12,852 nucleotides of DNA from UBA1724 sp963632245 (GCA_963632245.1 CAVGTF010000064.1:1-12852), one strand, 5' to 3'. Shown: positions 1-7,108, counted from the first letter of the stretch. Numbers and translations: made by a program. Notes: generated by a model not told the origin, from the letters alone.

Positions 1-292
1 CACTCGGACTCTCCCGTCCTTCCTTGTCAAGCAAATACGGAGTCAAAGGAATCCGCCCCTCGGGAAGTGTGCCCCGAAGAACGAACTTCCTCACAGCATG
101 AAGCGCCTTGAAGAAATTCGACTTTCCAGACGCATTTCCACCAAACAAAGCAGCAACAGGCAAAACTTTGAGACGATGCTTTGACAAAAGGGACAGCTGC
201 TCGGAATGCTGCTTCTCACGCGTTGCCACCAAGGAAAACTCGTTCTCCTCTTTGTAGGAGTAGCTATTTTTCAAACGAAAAGACAAAAGCAT
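1..292 (-). CDS. AAA family ATPase, N-terminal part (runs off the window edge)
   Basis: The reverse strand from the ATG at 292 stays open to base 1, giving 97 residues with no stop, so only the N-terminal part of the protein is present. It opens with MLLSFRLKNSYSYKEENEFS, the beta-strand opening typical of the AAA_15/AAA_21 ATPases (AbiLii, OLD-like and related proteins). The Walker A motif GGNASGKSN lies at residues 51-59, followed by FFKALHAVRKF. Walker B, the signature motif and any effector domain lie outside the window. An in-frame stop just upstream of the ATG rules out a longer N-terminus. No good Shine-Dalgarno sequence precedes the start. Codon use is visibly lower in GC than in the housekeeping genes here, which suggests acquisition. 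Family membership is well supported. A role in phage defence is an inference from relatives, many of which are abortive-infection or standalone defence ATPases. Confidence 0.85.
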   Translation of the reverse strand, partial: MLLSFRLKNSYSYKEENEFSLVATREKQHSEQLSLLSKHRLKVLPVAALFGGNASGKSNFFKALHAVRKFVLRGTLPEGRIPLTPYLLDKEGRESPS

Positions 293-340
293 AGGTAATG
301 TTCTATCTAAAAAGTGAGATTTTCTCCTGTCTATATGAAT

Positions 341-368
341 ATTTTAACATCTTCACAGAAGAAGACAA
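341..368 (-). promoter_or_regulatory. Possible sigma70-type promoter of the AAA ATPase gene
   Basis: On the minus strand TTGTCT (363-368) and TAAAAT (341-346) are separated by 16 bases, a reasonable -35/-10 pair lying about 50-75 bases upstream of the ATG at 292. The surrounding DNA is AT-rich. This is a motif match only. Confidence 0.35.
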
Positions 369-375
369 GGTTTTA

Positions 376-390
376 TGAGAAATTTTCTCA
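376..390. promoter_or_regulatory. Inverted repeat upstream of the AAA ATPase promoter
   Basis: TGAGAA (376-381) and TTCTCA (385-390) form 6-base arms around a 3-base spacer, just upstream of the putative -35 box. It could be an operator for an autoregulator or a weak hairpin. The sequence does not tell which. Confidence 0.25.
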
Positions 391-582
391 CAAAAAAACG
401 GAGAAGAACAGAGCCTTTTCTTCCACCCATCCCAATAGATAGTATCTAATATATTGGCACTCAACAAGATATAACAAAACCAGCCAATAACATCGGTTGC
501 CCCTCAATAATTCGACCTCTCCCTTTTCACGATGCCTCCCCTTGGCTATACATAGCACACGCGCAGAAAGATTCCGGCAAGC

Positions 583-617
583 CCCGGCGTAGCTAAGCAT
601 AGCGAGACGAAGCCGGG
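583..617 (-). terminator. Nested hairpin just past the dehydrogenase stop; possible terminator
   Basis: CCCGGC (583-588) pairs with GCCGGG (612-617), and inside it GCTA (592-595) pairs with TAGC (600-603) around AGCA. It begins 19 bases after the stop codon of the minus-strand dehydrogenase, a position typical of a terminator. No T-run follows on the minus strand, so it is not a classical intrinsic terminator. It may instead stabilise the 3' end or be another intergenic repeat hairpin. Confidence 0.35.
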
Positions 618-635
618 CGCACTCCTTCCTTGTGT

Positions 636-1580
636 TTACAAATCGGCGGAATGAATGCGTTCTGCCAGCTCGGTGGCGTATAGATCCAGATAGTCCGGGG
701 AGAGTGCGGAGGCGTGTGGGGTAAGCCAGAGATTCGGGCAGGAGCGCAGGGGGCTATCTGCGGGGAGGGGTTCGGTCTCCATGACATCCAGGCAGGCGCC
801 GGCCAGACGATGAGTAGACAACGCCTCGACAAGTGCGACCTCATCCAGGGCATTCCCGCGTCCCAGATTCGTGATTGTGGCGTGTGGGGGGAGCAGTGCG
901 AGGCGGTGTGCGTCCAGGAAATGATTTGTCAGGGAGCTCCGAGGGAGAACCAGGAGGACGTGGTCGGTATGCGGAAGGAGTTCGTCTAAGCGGTCGGCGG
1001 TATAGAGATCGTCCTCGGGGGTGAAGTAGTCCGGTCGGGAGTGTCCTACGTGGAGAGAGACTCCCCAGATCTTTGCGCCCAGTGCCTTCAGGAGTCGTCC
1101 GGCATGTCGGCCGATATTTCCAAAGCCGCAGATGGTGATGCGGGAGTCGCGGACGGGGCGTGCGATAGCATCCAGCTGAGTGCGTGGCCAGGGATCCTGG
1201 CGGAAGGTAGTGACAGCGGGGAGGAGTCCGCGTGCCATTCCCAGAATCATCGCCACTGCGGATTCCGCCATGATTGTCCCGTGGAAAGCGCCATTCCAGT
1301 GTTCCACGGTGGGTGGCCACTCCACGGAGAAGTAGTCCTTTCCGGCGGCGGGGGTGCTCACAAGCCGCAACTTTGGTGCCAGAGCGAACCACTCCTGCCG
1401 GAAAGTCCAGGTGCTTACCGCATCCGCCTGGGGCAACAACGACAGGAACTCCTCCTGGCTGCCACATAAAATCACCCGCCAGGACTCCCCCAACAGCCGC
1501 CCCAGACGCTCCGATTGCTCCCGGGACATCGTGAAATCCGAAATCCCCGGAATCCGCAGATTTACCAAAAGAGTGCGCAT
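636..1580 (-). CDS. D-2-hydroxyacid dehydrogenase, NAD(P)-dependent
   Basis: This 314-residue protein belongs to the D-isomer-specific 2-hydroxyacid dehydrogenase family (phosphoglycerate dehydrogenase, glyoxylate/hydroxypyruvate reductase and relatives), cytosolic enzymes that interconvert 2-keto acids and D-2-hydroxy acids. The nucleotide-binding motif is ICGFGNIGRHAG (residues 150-161). The catalytic triad is readable: Arg241 in NLGRGNALDE, Glu268 in CLDVMETEPLP and His289 in LTPHASAL. Length is normal. I chose the ATG at 1580 (MRTLLVNLRIPG), where the family's first strand begins. An in-frame ATG at 1613 would add 11 residues encoded by a tandem heptamer repeat and is unlikely. No Shine-Dalgarno sequence is visible. 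It lies 123 bases downstream of tRNA-Ser on the same strand. The substrate cannot be assigned from sequence, but the family call is firm. Confidence 0.9.
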   Translation of the reverse strand: MRTLLVNLRIPGISDFTMSREQSERLGRLLGESWRVILCGSQEEFLSLLPQADAVSTWTFRQEWFALAPKLRLVSTPAAGKDYFSVEWPPTVEHWNGAFHGTIMAESAVAMILGMARGLLPAVTTFRQDPWPRTQLDAIARPVRDSRITICGFGNIGRHAGRLLKALGAKIWGVSLHVGHSRPDYFTPEDDLYTADRLDELLPHTDHVLLVLPRSSLTNHFLDAHRLALLPPHATITNLGRGNALDEVALVEALSTHRLAGACLDVMETEPLPADSPLRSCPNLWLTPHASALSPDYLDLYATELAERIHSADL

Positions 1581-1615
1581 ACCAATGTGCAATGTGCGAT
1601 GTGCAATGTGCAATG
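1581..1615 (-). repeat. Tandem heptamer repeat (CATTGCA, 5 units) abutting a start codon
   Basis: Reading the minus strand, five 7-base units run directly into the dehydrogenase ATG: CATTGCA, CATTGCA, CATCGCA, CATTGCA and CATTGGT. The units differ at one to two positions. A T-rich stretch and a copy of the GCACGCGCCGGTAAAT module lie just upstream. A decayed two-unit version (CATTGCG, CATTGTT) sits just upstream of the phosphoesterase start at 12641. Confidence 0.9.
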
Positions 1616-1624
1616 AAAAAATGT

Positions 1625-1644
1625 CGGAATTTACCGGCGCGTGC
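1625..1644 (-). repeat. Copy of the GCACGCGCCGGTAAAT intergenic module
   Basis: On the minus strand this reads GCACGCGCCGGTAAATTCCG. It matches the copy at 11263-11282 in 19 of 20 bases and the first 16 bases of the copy at 4809-4824. Here the right arm of the hairpin present in the copy at 11266-11287 is lost, so this looks like a truncated copy. Confidence 0.8.
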
Positions 1645-1703
1645 GAGATAATCTAATCACCAGAGGCTCGCCACCAGCCACTTATTCTGCGCCGAGCCAG
1701 CAA

Positions 1704-1791
1704 TGGCGGAGAGAGTGGGATTCGAACCCACGGGGGGTTTCCCCCCGGCGGTTTTCAAGACCGCTGCCATAGACCACTCAGCCATCTCTCC
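1704..1791 (-). tRNA. tRNA-Ser (anticodon UGA), CCA encoded
   Basis: The minus strand folds into a class II tRNA. The acceptor stem GGAGAGA (1785-1791) pairs with TCTCTCC (1708-1714), the discriminator base is G (1707) and CCA is encoded at 1704-1706. The anticodon stem GCGGT/ACCGC encloses CTTGAAA, giving anticodon UGA. A long variable arm (CGGGGGG-AAA-CCCCCCG) and the T loop GTTCGAATC identify a serine tRNA reading UCA and, by wobble, other UCN codons. It stands alone, upstream of the dehydrogenase on the same strand. Confidence 0.97.
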
Positions 1792-1996
1792 GATGAAATA
1801 TGTTTGGAGCGCGATGGGGATTTATGCTTCCCTCGTCGTGCGTGGGTAATATGATTTTCCGCCCATGATTTTCAAGGCATTGAAGGTGGTCGGGTGAAAT
1901 CGTTTTCCTCCGGGCTATAGTAGGAAATTCTCCCTGTTAAACGGACGGCACATGGCGCCGAGGCGTTTTTGTTTCTTATTGATTTTTAGGAAGATC

Positions 1997-2002
1997 GGAG
2001 GT
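1997..2002 (+). promoter_or_regulatory. Ribosome binding site of the phosphohexomutase gene
   Basis: GGAGGT lies 7 bases before the ATG at 2010 and fixes that start. It is one of only three clear Shine-Dalgarno sites in the window, together with those of the four-helix-bundle gene and cytX. Confidence 0.8.
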
Positions 2003-2009
2003 AGTCATC

Positions 2010-3563
2010 ATGGGCGTTTCTTCTGCGGCGTATTTGAAGCGGGACGACTTGCGGGGATTGTATCCCAGCCAGCTGAATGGGGTGACCGCCCGTTGCCTGG
2101 GCCGCGCGGTATGCCGTCTTTTGCGGGAGAAATGCGGCTGTGGGGACAGTCCGCTCCTGGGCATCGGATACGACTGCCGTCTGGGCAGCGTGGAGCTATC
2201 GCAGGGGCTCATGCTGGGCTTCCAGGAGGCCGGCGGTCGCTACTATCTTGCCGGACGGGTCTCCACCGAACACGTGTATTACCTCTGCGGACGAGAGGAC
2301 CTCTCCCTGGACGCCGGAGTCATGATCACCGCCTCCCACAATCCCATGGAATACGACGGCATGAAATTCGTCCATGCCGGATGCCTGCCCTTCACCCACG
2401 AAGAGCTGGCCTATCTGGGGACGCTGGCGGACAAAATGATGGCGAAGGACTTCGCCGCTCCCGCCATGGATTTCGCCCGCTACGCCAAGGAGATGTTCGC
2501 TTTGGCGGGACTCTCCGCCCTCCCCGATTCCTCCGAGACGACGCTTCGCTTGCTGGTGCTGGCGGGCAATGGCATGGGCGGCGTGGCCTTCGGTCCTCTG
2601 GCGGAGTTGCTGAAGGCGAAGGGCATTGAGACCACGATCCTGGAGGGCGAGCCCGACGGGAACTTCCCCCAGGGCGTCCCGAATCCCCTGCTGCCCGCAT
2701 TCGTGAAGCGCCTGGGCGATGCCACCCGGAATGCCGGCGCCGACCTGGGAATCGGCTTTGATGGCGATGCCGACCGCGCCGGATTCGTAGATGCCGAGGG
2801 CAACGAGATCATTTCCTCCCATGTGCTGGCGCTCATTGCCCGCGAGAAGGTCCGCCGCGCCGCCCCCGGAATTCGTCCTGCGGTCATGAAGAATTTGTGC
2901 TGTTCCCGGTTGCTGGAGGACCTCTTCCCCGCCGATGGTCCCGTGGAGCTCGTGGAGACCCCCGTGGGACACGGACGCATCAAGCTCCTCATGCGCTCGA
3001 AAGAATACGCCTCCCGCGTGGTCTTTGCCGGCGAGCACTCCGGACACTACTTCTACCCGGAATTCCATTTTGTGGACAGCGGCGTGCTCACCAGCCTGAA
3101 CATGATCGGAATCCTCCACCGACTGCGCGCAGAAGGGAAACAGTCCCTCGCCAACATCCTCGCCGACTGGAAGAAGAACTACCGCTGGAGCGGCGAACGG
3201 AACTACACTCTCGCCTCCGCACAGGAGACCGCCGAGGTCATGGACTACGTGGCAAAACAGGCCGCACTCCTCCCCAACGGCGTACGCTTCGAGGTCCGAC
3301 AGGACGCCGCCGCCGGAGTCCACCGGGTTCTTCCCGCCCCCGCCGGCGCTCCCTACGATCCCACCACACTCTCCGCACCGGATATCAAATTCCGCTTTGA
3401 CGACGGCGAGCGCGGCGGATGGTGGTTTGTCCTGCGTCCCTCCGGCAACGAGCCGAAGGTCCGCCTGAATGTGGAGGGATGGGGTCCCTCGAGCCAGGAG
3501 CTCTGCCAGAAGGGACTCTCTTTTGTGGAAACACTCCTGAAAGAGCGCGGCGCAAAAGCATAG
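2010..3563 (+). CDS. Phosphomannomutase/phosphoglucomutase (alpha-D-phosphohexomutase)
   Basis: This 517-residue cytosolic enzyme belongs to the alpha-D-phosphohexomutase superfamily (AlgC/ManB type), which interconverts 1- and 6-phosphates of glucose or mannose to supply sugar nucleotides and glycogen metabolism. All four active-site loops are readable in order. The catalytic phosphoserine loop is ITASHNP with Ser109, the metal-binding loop is FDGDADR (residues 250-256), the sugar-binding loop is AGEHSGHYF (340-348), and the phosphate-binding loop is RPSGNEP (476-482). In the last loop Asn replaces the commoner Thr of R-x-S-G/N-T-E-P. The N-terminal RDDLRGLYPSQLN matches the family opening. 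A strong ribosome binding site supports the ATG at 2010. hisI starts 20 bases after its stop, so the two are probably co-transcribed. Glucose versus mannose preference cannot be decided from sequence. Confidence 0.93.
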   Translation: MGVSSAAYLKRDDLRGLYPSQLNGVTARCLGRAVCRLLREKCGCGDSPLLGIGYDCRLGSVELSQGLMLGFQEAGGRYYLAGRVSTEHVYYLCGREDLSLDAGVMITASHNPMEYDGMKFVHAGCLPFTHEELAYLGTLADKMMAKDFAAPAMDFARYAKEMFALAGLSALPDSSETTLRLLVLAGNGMGGVAFGPLAELLKAKGIETTILEGEPDGNFPQGVPNPLLPAFVKRLGDATRNAGADLGIGFDGDADRAGFVDAEGNEIISSHVLALIAREKVRRAAPGIRPAVMKNLCCSRLLEDLFPADGPVELVETPVGHGRIKLLMRSKEYASRVVFAGEHSGHYFYPEFHFVDSGVLTSLNMIGILHRLRAEGKQSLANILADWKKNYRWSGERNYTLASAQETAEVMDYVAKQAALLPNGVRFEVRQDAAAGVHRVLPAPAGAPYDPTTLSAPDIKFRFDDGERGGWWFVLRPSGNEPKVRLNVEGWGPSSQELCQKGLSFVETLLKERGAKA

Positions 3564-3583
3564 CCACCCACTCCCCCACCGCC

Positions 3584-3973
3584 ATGATCGAACTCGATTT
3601 TTCCAAAAGCGCCGACGGACTGATCCCCGCCATCGCCCAGGACTACCAGACCGGAAAGGTCCTGATGCTGGGATACATGAACCGTGAGGCCTGGGAACAG
3701 ACCCTCAAGACCGGCGTCGCCACCTACTGGACCCGTTCCCGCAAACGCCTCTGGGTCAAAGGCGAGAGCTCCGGGAATATCCAGAAGATCCACGAGATCC
3801 TGGTGGACTGCGACCGCGATACCGTCCTCCTGAAAGTGGATCAGGTCGGCGGCGCCGCCTGCCACGAGGGATACCCCTCCTGCTTCTTCCGCAAGGTCAC
3901 CCCAGAGGGAGAACTCCGCGTAATCGAGGAGCGAGTCTTCGATCCCGCAGACGTCTACGGCGCACACGCCTAA
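3584..3973 (+). CDS. hisI: Phosphoribosyl-AMP cyclohydrolase (HisI)
   Basis: The 129-residue product opens the adenine ring of phosphoribosyl-AMP, the third step of histidine synthesis, in the cytosol. The family motifs are complete: VLMLGYMNREAW (residues 26-37), TYWTRSRKRLWVKGESSGN (47-65), VDCDRDTVLLKVDQ (74-87) and CHEGYPSCFFR (93-103). The Mg-site aspartates are Asp75, Asp77 and Asp79, and the Zn-site cysteines are Cys76, Cys93 and Cys100. It is the monofunctional form, with no HisE pyrophosphohydrolase domain. I chose the ATG at 3584 because the open frame upstream (to 3419) overlaps the mutase in another frame and lacks family similarity. There is no Shine-Dalgarno sequence, so translation may depend on coupling to the mutase 20 bases upstream. 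No other his gene is visible in the window. Confidence 0.95.
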   Translation: MIELDFSKSADGLIPAIAQDYQTGKVLMLGYMNREAWEQTLKTGVATYWTRSRKRLWVKGESSGNIQKIHEILVDCDRDTVLLKVDQVGGAACHEGYPSCFFRKVTPEGELRVIEERVFDPADVYGAHA

Positions 3974-4075
3974 CGGCGCTAAACGCCGTAAAAAAAGGAG
4001 GAAGGAGGAAGGAGGAAGGAGGAAGTGTGGCCACTCTGCAGTGGGCTTGCACCGAGCGCGCCCATATTGGCGCGC
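3973..4075 (-). repeat. Intergenic mosaic repeat, copy A (hairpins plus purine/pyrimidine tract)
   Basis: Starting at the last base of the hisI stop, ACGGCG (3973-3978) pairs with CGCCGT (3984-3989). Then comes an uninterrupted purine tract (3990-4025) made of A7 plus four copies of GGAGGAA and a G. Next is CCACT/AGTGG (4031-4044) inside a 16-base block. The reverse complement of that block, GCCCACTGCAGAGTGG, recurs at 7334-7349 with one change. Last is GCGCGCC-CATATT-GGCGCGC (4056-4075). Copies B, C and D reuse parts of this arrangement. Read on the minus strand the tract is pyrimidine-only and precedes the first hairpin, the same order as in C and D. Confidence 0.8.
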
Positions 4076-4213
4076 AAAAAATTCTAATTTTGAATTTTTC
4101 CTTCCTTACCCGCGTTATGAATTCCTTTGAACCATTCTCCCACCACCAGTTGTACGCGGCGACCGAGCAATCGTCAAGGTCTTATTTGCGATGAAATTCA
4201 CAGTGCCCCGAAG

Positions 4214-4609
4214 CTAACTTTCTACTTCATCCTTCTGATACCCATAGTCTTCCGGCGGCAAAGTTTTTCTTAAAGTGTGAGTGATGCTAGATAGGATTCG
4301 TTGCAATTCTACGCAGTCTTCGCGGATTGTTGCGAACTTTTCCTTGGGCATATACTCACTATCCCAAAGCAGATTCAGCCAGTAGTCACATTCAGCACAT
4401 TCCTTGAATGCGATGTAATTCTTGGCGAAAAAATCCTTCTTGCTAATGGCACAGGTCGCTTCAGCGAGATTTGCACCGATGCTCGTTCCACAGCGAAGAA
4501 GTTGTTTCGACATGATAAACTCCTTTCGTTCAAAGTAAAGAACGCGATACAAATGGATGATTTGCTTAGAAAAACTCCTACTCTTCACAATAACAATGCT
4601 TTCTTTCAT
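4214..4609 (-). CDS. Four-helix-bundle protein (S23/intervening-sequence protein family)
   Basis: The 131-residue product matches the four-helix-bundle family first described as proteins encoded in 23S rRNA intervening sequences. Recognisable parts are FSKQIIHLYR (residues 13-22), the hallmark SKQLLRCGTSIGANLAEA (34-51), KNYIAFKECAECDYWLNLL (63-81) and the C-terminal helix with ELQRILSSITHTLRK. The molecular function of the family is not established; the proteins are small, basic-helical, oligomeric and probably bind nucleic acid. Here the gene is free-standing, with no rRNA nearby. It has a good Shine-Dalgarno sequence (AAAGGAG, 4616-4622, 6 bases before ATG), unlike most neighbours, and visibly lower GC, which suggests horizontal acquisition. 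It converges on hisI and diverges from the GH36 gene. Confidence 0.85.
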   Translation of the reverse strand: MKESIVIVKSRSFSKQIIHLYRVLYFERKEFIMSKQLLRCGTSIGANLAEATCAISKKDFFAKNYIAFKECAECDYWLNLLWDSEYMPKEKFATIREDCVELQRILSSITHTLRKTLPPEDYGYQKDEVES

Positions 4610-4783
4610 TCCAGTCTCCTTTGTTTAGAATGTTTGAAGGAAAAACAGCCTCTACGCAAGCCGTTTCTCCATTAGAATAACATCTTCTTTTTTTACTTAA
4701 CCCATTTTCCGCCATATGCTTACTTTTCCCCAAAAGAAGAAGCATTCCCGGATTTTCCTTTCTTCTCTTTTATCTTCTCACTT

Positions 4784-4900
4784 GCGGCGCCCTCTAGCGC
4801 CGCTTAACGCACGCGCCGGTAAATCCCAGCGCGGGGGTTTCGCCACGCGAAACCCATGGCTGAACTCCCTCTTTCCTCCTTCCTCTTTCCTCCTTTTTCA
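4784..4900 (+). repeat. Intergenic mosaic repeat, copy B
   Basis: In order on the plus strand: hairpin GCGGCGC-CCTCTA-GCGCCGC (4784-4803); the GCACGCGCCGGTAAAT module (4809-4824) closing on GCGCG; hairpin GGGTTTCG-CCACG-CGAAACCC (4835-4855); and an uninterrupted pyrimidine tract (4865-4899) rich in TTCCTC units, ending in TTTTTC. Nine A residues and the GH36 start codon follow at once. The first hairpin recurs at 7281-7300 and the last three parts recur in the same order at 11263-11352. Confidence 0.8.
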
Positions 4901-4907
4901 AAAAAAA

Positions 4908-7100
4908 ATGAGTATTTCTTACAGCGCAGCGCATCGTCTTTTCACTCTCCAGGCAGGCAAAAGCACCTACGTCATGCGAATTGCGGACTGCGGCGCGCTG
5001 GAGCACATCTACTATGGCGCGACCCTGGTGGGTCTGGACGAGTGTGTCTATGGCGAGGAGGAGCGCGACTTTTTCCAGAATGAGCGTCCCAAGTGGAATG
5101 GCCAGGAGAGTCCCGCGGGTCTCTGCGCCGAATACACCAGCAATGGCATCGGCGACCAGGGAGTCACCAGCGGCGCCATCCGCACTGCCGACGGACACAT
5201 CCTCGCCGCACCCCTCTATCAAAGCCACCGGATCTTCGACGGCAAGCCGGAGCTAGCGGGCCTGCCCTCCTCCTACGCAAAAGAGAGCGAATGCCAGACC
5301 CTGGAGATCACCCTCCTGGATGCCCCCGCCGCCATCGAATACACCCTGAGCTACACCGTCTTCGAAAACAGCTCCGTCATCGCACGATCCCTGAAGGTCG
5401 CCAATCGCGGCACCGCGGACGCCGTCATCGAGCGGCTCTATAGCGCCACCCTGGAAATGCCCTCCACTGTAGAGGGATACGACCTGATCTCCTTCCCGGG
5501 CGCCTGGGGACGCGAACGCCAGCCGGACCGGCAGCGGATCACCCGCGGCGCACGAGTCCTGCGCAGCACCCGCGGCACCACCAGCCCCATCATGAATCCC
5601 TCTTTCATCCTCGCCGAGCCCTCCACCTGCGAGACCGCCGGCGACTGTCTCGGCGAGGTCCTGATCTACACGGGCTCCTGGCAGGCGGAGATTGACCAGC
5701 TGGATGCCGGCGCAGTCCGCACAGTCCTGGGCATCAGCCCCGAGAATTTCCGCTGGCGCCTGTCTCCCGGCGCGGAGTTCCAGGCGCCGGAGGTGCTCCT
5801 GATGTGGAGCTCCGAGGGCCTGGAGGGCCTCACCCATACCTCCCACGACTTCTTCCGGAACCATATCCTCCAGGGACCCTGGAAGGACATCGAACGGCCC
5901 ATCCTCATCAACAACTGGGAGGCCACGTATTTCAATTTTGACGAAGCGAAGCTCCTCTCGCTGGCCAAGACCGCGAAGTCCCTTGGCATCGAAATGCTAG
6001 TTCTGGACGACGGATGGTTCGGCCATCGCGACCTCGATAACTCCAGCCTGGGCGACTGGTTCGTCGACCGAAAGAAGCTCCCCGATGGCATTGATGGCCT
6101 CTCCCGAAAGCTCCACGAAATCGGCATGAAGTTCGGTCTCTGGTTCGAACCCGAGATGATCAGCGAGGACAGCGAGCTCTACCGCAAACACCCCGACTAC
6201 TGCCTCCATGTGGATGGACGCACCCGCTCCACCATCCGCACTCAGCTTGTCCTGGACATGTCCCGCAAGGAAGTAGTCGACAATGTCTTCGAGCAGCTCT
6301 GCAAGATGTTCGACAGCGCCCAGATCGACTACATGAAGTGGGACTGCAACCGCATGATCTCCGAGGCCGGCTCCGCCGCCCTGCCCCCCGAACGCCAGGG
6401 CGAGGTGCTCCACCGGTATGTCCTGGGCCTCTACGATCTCTTGGGACGCATCCGCAACCGCTACCCGAATCTGCTCATCGAGGGCTGCGCCGGCGGCGGT
6501 GGACGCTTCGACGCCGGTCTGCTCTGCTACACGCCCCAAATCTGGTGCTCCGATGACACCGATGGCTCCGCACGACTCTTCATTCAATACGGCACCAGTT
6601 TCTTCTATCCCTGCTCCACCATGGGAGCACACGTGGCCGACTGCCCGAACCACCTGCTGAAACGCACCACGCCCTTCGCGTCCCGCGGACTCATCGCACT
6701 CTCCGGAACCTTCGGCTATGAACTGGATCTGGAGAAGATCTCCGAGGAAGACCGCAACCAGATCCCCGGACAAGTCAAACTCTTCCACGAAGTCCACCAC
6801 TTGGTCACATCCGGAGACTACTACCGACTCCTCCCGCCCACACACGACAAATTCTGCGCATGGGCATTCGTCAGCAAGGACAAGTCGGAATGCCTCGCCT
6901 TCGCCGCTACCGTCCGCGCCCTCGCATTCCCCCCGCAATACTCCGTCAAATTCCGCGGACTGGATCCCGAGGTACTCTATCAGGACGGCAATGGCCATAC
7001 CTACTCCGGCTCCATGCTCATGAACCTGGGCCTCAAAATCGATGCACAGGCCCCCGATTGCACGGTCGTGCATTGGCACTTGCGAAAGGCGGTGCAATAG
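4908..7100 (+). CDS. Alpha-galactosidase, glycoside hydrolase family 36
   Basis: The 730-residue protein hydrolyses terminal alpha-1,6-galactosyl residues of melibiose, raffinose and related plant galactosides. It has the GH36 order: an N-terminal beta-sandwich (about residues 1-315), the catalytic barrel opening with NNWEATYFNFDEAKLLSLA (335-353) and LVLDDGWFG (364-372), and a C-terminal beta domain. The nucleophile is Asp479 in IDYMKWDCNR and the acid/base is expected to be Asp549 in WCSDDTD. The spacing of 70 residues matches the known tetrameric bacterial family members of about 730 residues. EGCAGGGGRFD (525-535) is also present. There is no signal peptide, so it is cytosolic and needs an importer not seen here. 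I chose ATG 4908. The in-frame ATG at 4716 would translate through the repeat module and adds nothing family-like. There is no Shine-Dalgarno sequence; a pyrimidine tract and an A-run precede the start. Confidence 0.95.
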   Translation: MSISYSAAHRLFTLQAGKSTYVMRIADCGALEHIYYGATLVGLDECVYGEEERDFFQNERPKWNGQESPAGLCAEYTSNGIGDQGVTSGAIRTADGHILAAPLYQSHRIFDGKPELAGLPSSYAKESECQTLEITLLDAPAAIEYTLSYTVFENSSVIARSLKVANRGTADAVIERLYSATLEMPSTVEGYDLISFPGAWGRERQPDRQRITRGARVLRSTRGTTSPIMNPSFILAEPSTCETAGDCLGEVLIYTGSWQAEIDQLDAGAVRTVLGISPENFRWRLSPGAEFQAPEVLLMWSSEGLEGLTHTSHDFFRNHILQGPWKDIERPILINNWEATYFNFDEAKLLSLAKTAKSLGIEMLVLDDGWFGHRDLDNSSLGDWFVDRKKLPDGIDGLSRKLHEIGMKFGLWFEPEMISEDSELYRKHPDYCLHVDGRTRSTIRTQLVLDMSRKEVVDNVFEQLCKMFDSAQIDYMKWDCNRMISEAGSAALPPERQGEVLHRYVLGLYDLLGRIRNRYPNLLIEGCAGGGGRFDAGLLCYTPQIWCSDDTDGSARLFIQYGTSFFYPCSTMGAHVADCPNHLLKRTTPFASRGLIALSGTFGYELDLEKISEEDRNQIPGQVKLFHEVHHLVTSGDYYRLLPPTHDKFCAWAFVSKDKSECLAFAATVRALAFPPQYSVKFRGLDPEVLYQDGNGHTYSGSMLMNLGLKIDAQAPDCTVVHWHLRKAVQ

Positions 7101-7108
7101 GCCAGCCA

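Larger units (their letters stand above)
293..635. other. Gene-free AT-rich stretch between two minus-strand genes
   Basis: Apart from the putative promoter and inverted repeat near 341-390 and the hairpin at 583-617, I see no gene here. A 70-codon open frame on the minus strand (388-600) has no recognisable domain and no ribosome binding site. Base composition changes from AT-rich on the left to GC-rich near 580, which may mark the edge of an acquired segment carrying the ATPase. Confidence 0.5.

Noticed and set aside
388..600. 70-codon minus-strand open frame in the left intergenic region
   Set aside because: No ribosome binding site, no domain, ends in a hydrophobic stretch read from AT-rich DNA, and overlaps the 583-617 hairpin.
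2196..3323. Long minus-strand open frame opposite the phosphohexomutase (375 codons), and similar ones opposite GH36 and dnaA
   Set aside because: Antisense shadows caused by high-GC codon bias; their translations are Gly/Val/Glu-rich with no family motifs.
3973..3996. Intrinsic terminator of hisI
   Set aside because: The stem is followed by A7 on the gene's strand, not by T residues; the T-run exists only on the opposite strand and there precedes the stem.
3997..4025. Four GGAGGAA units considered as a CRISPR-like or minisatellite array
   Set aside because: Units are 7 bases, contiguous and without spacers. It is better described as part of the purine/pyrimidine tract of the mosaic repeat.
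4716..4907. Longer N-terminus for the GH36 protein from ATG 4716
   Set aside because: The extra 64 residues are translated from repeat hairpins and the pyrimidine tract, and family members begin near MSISYSAAHRLFTL.
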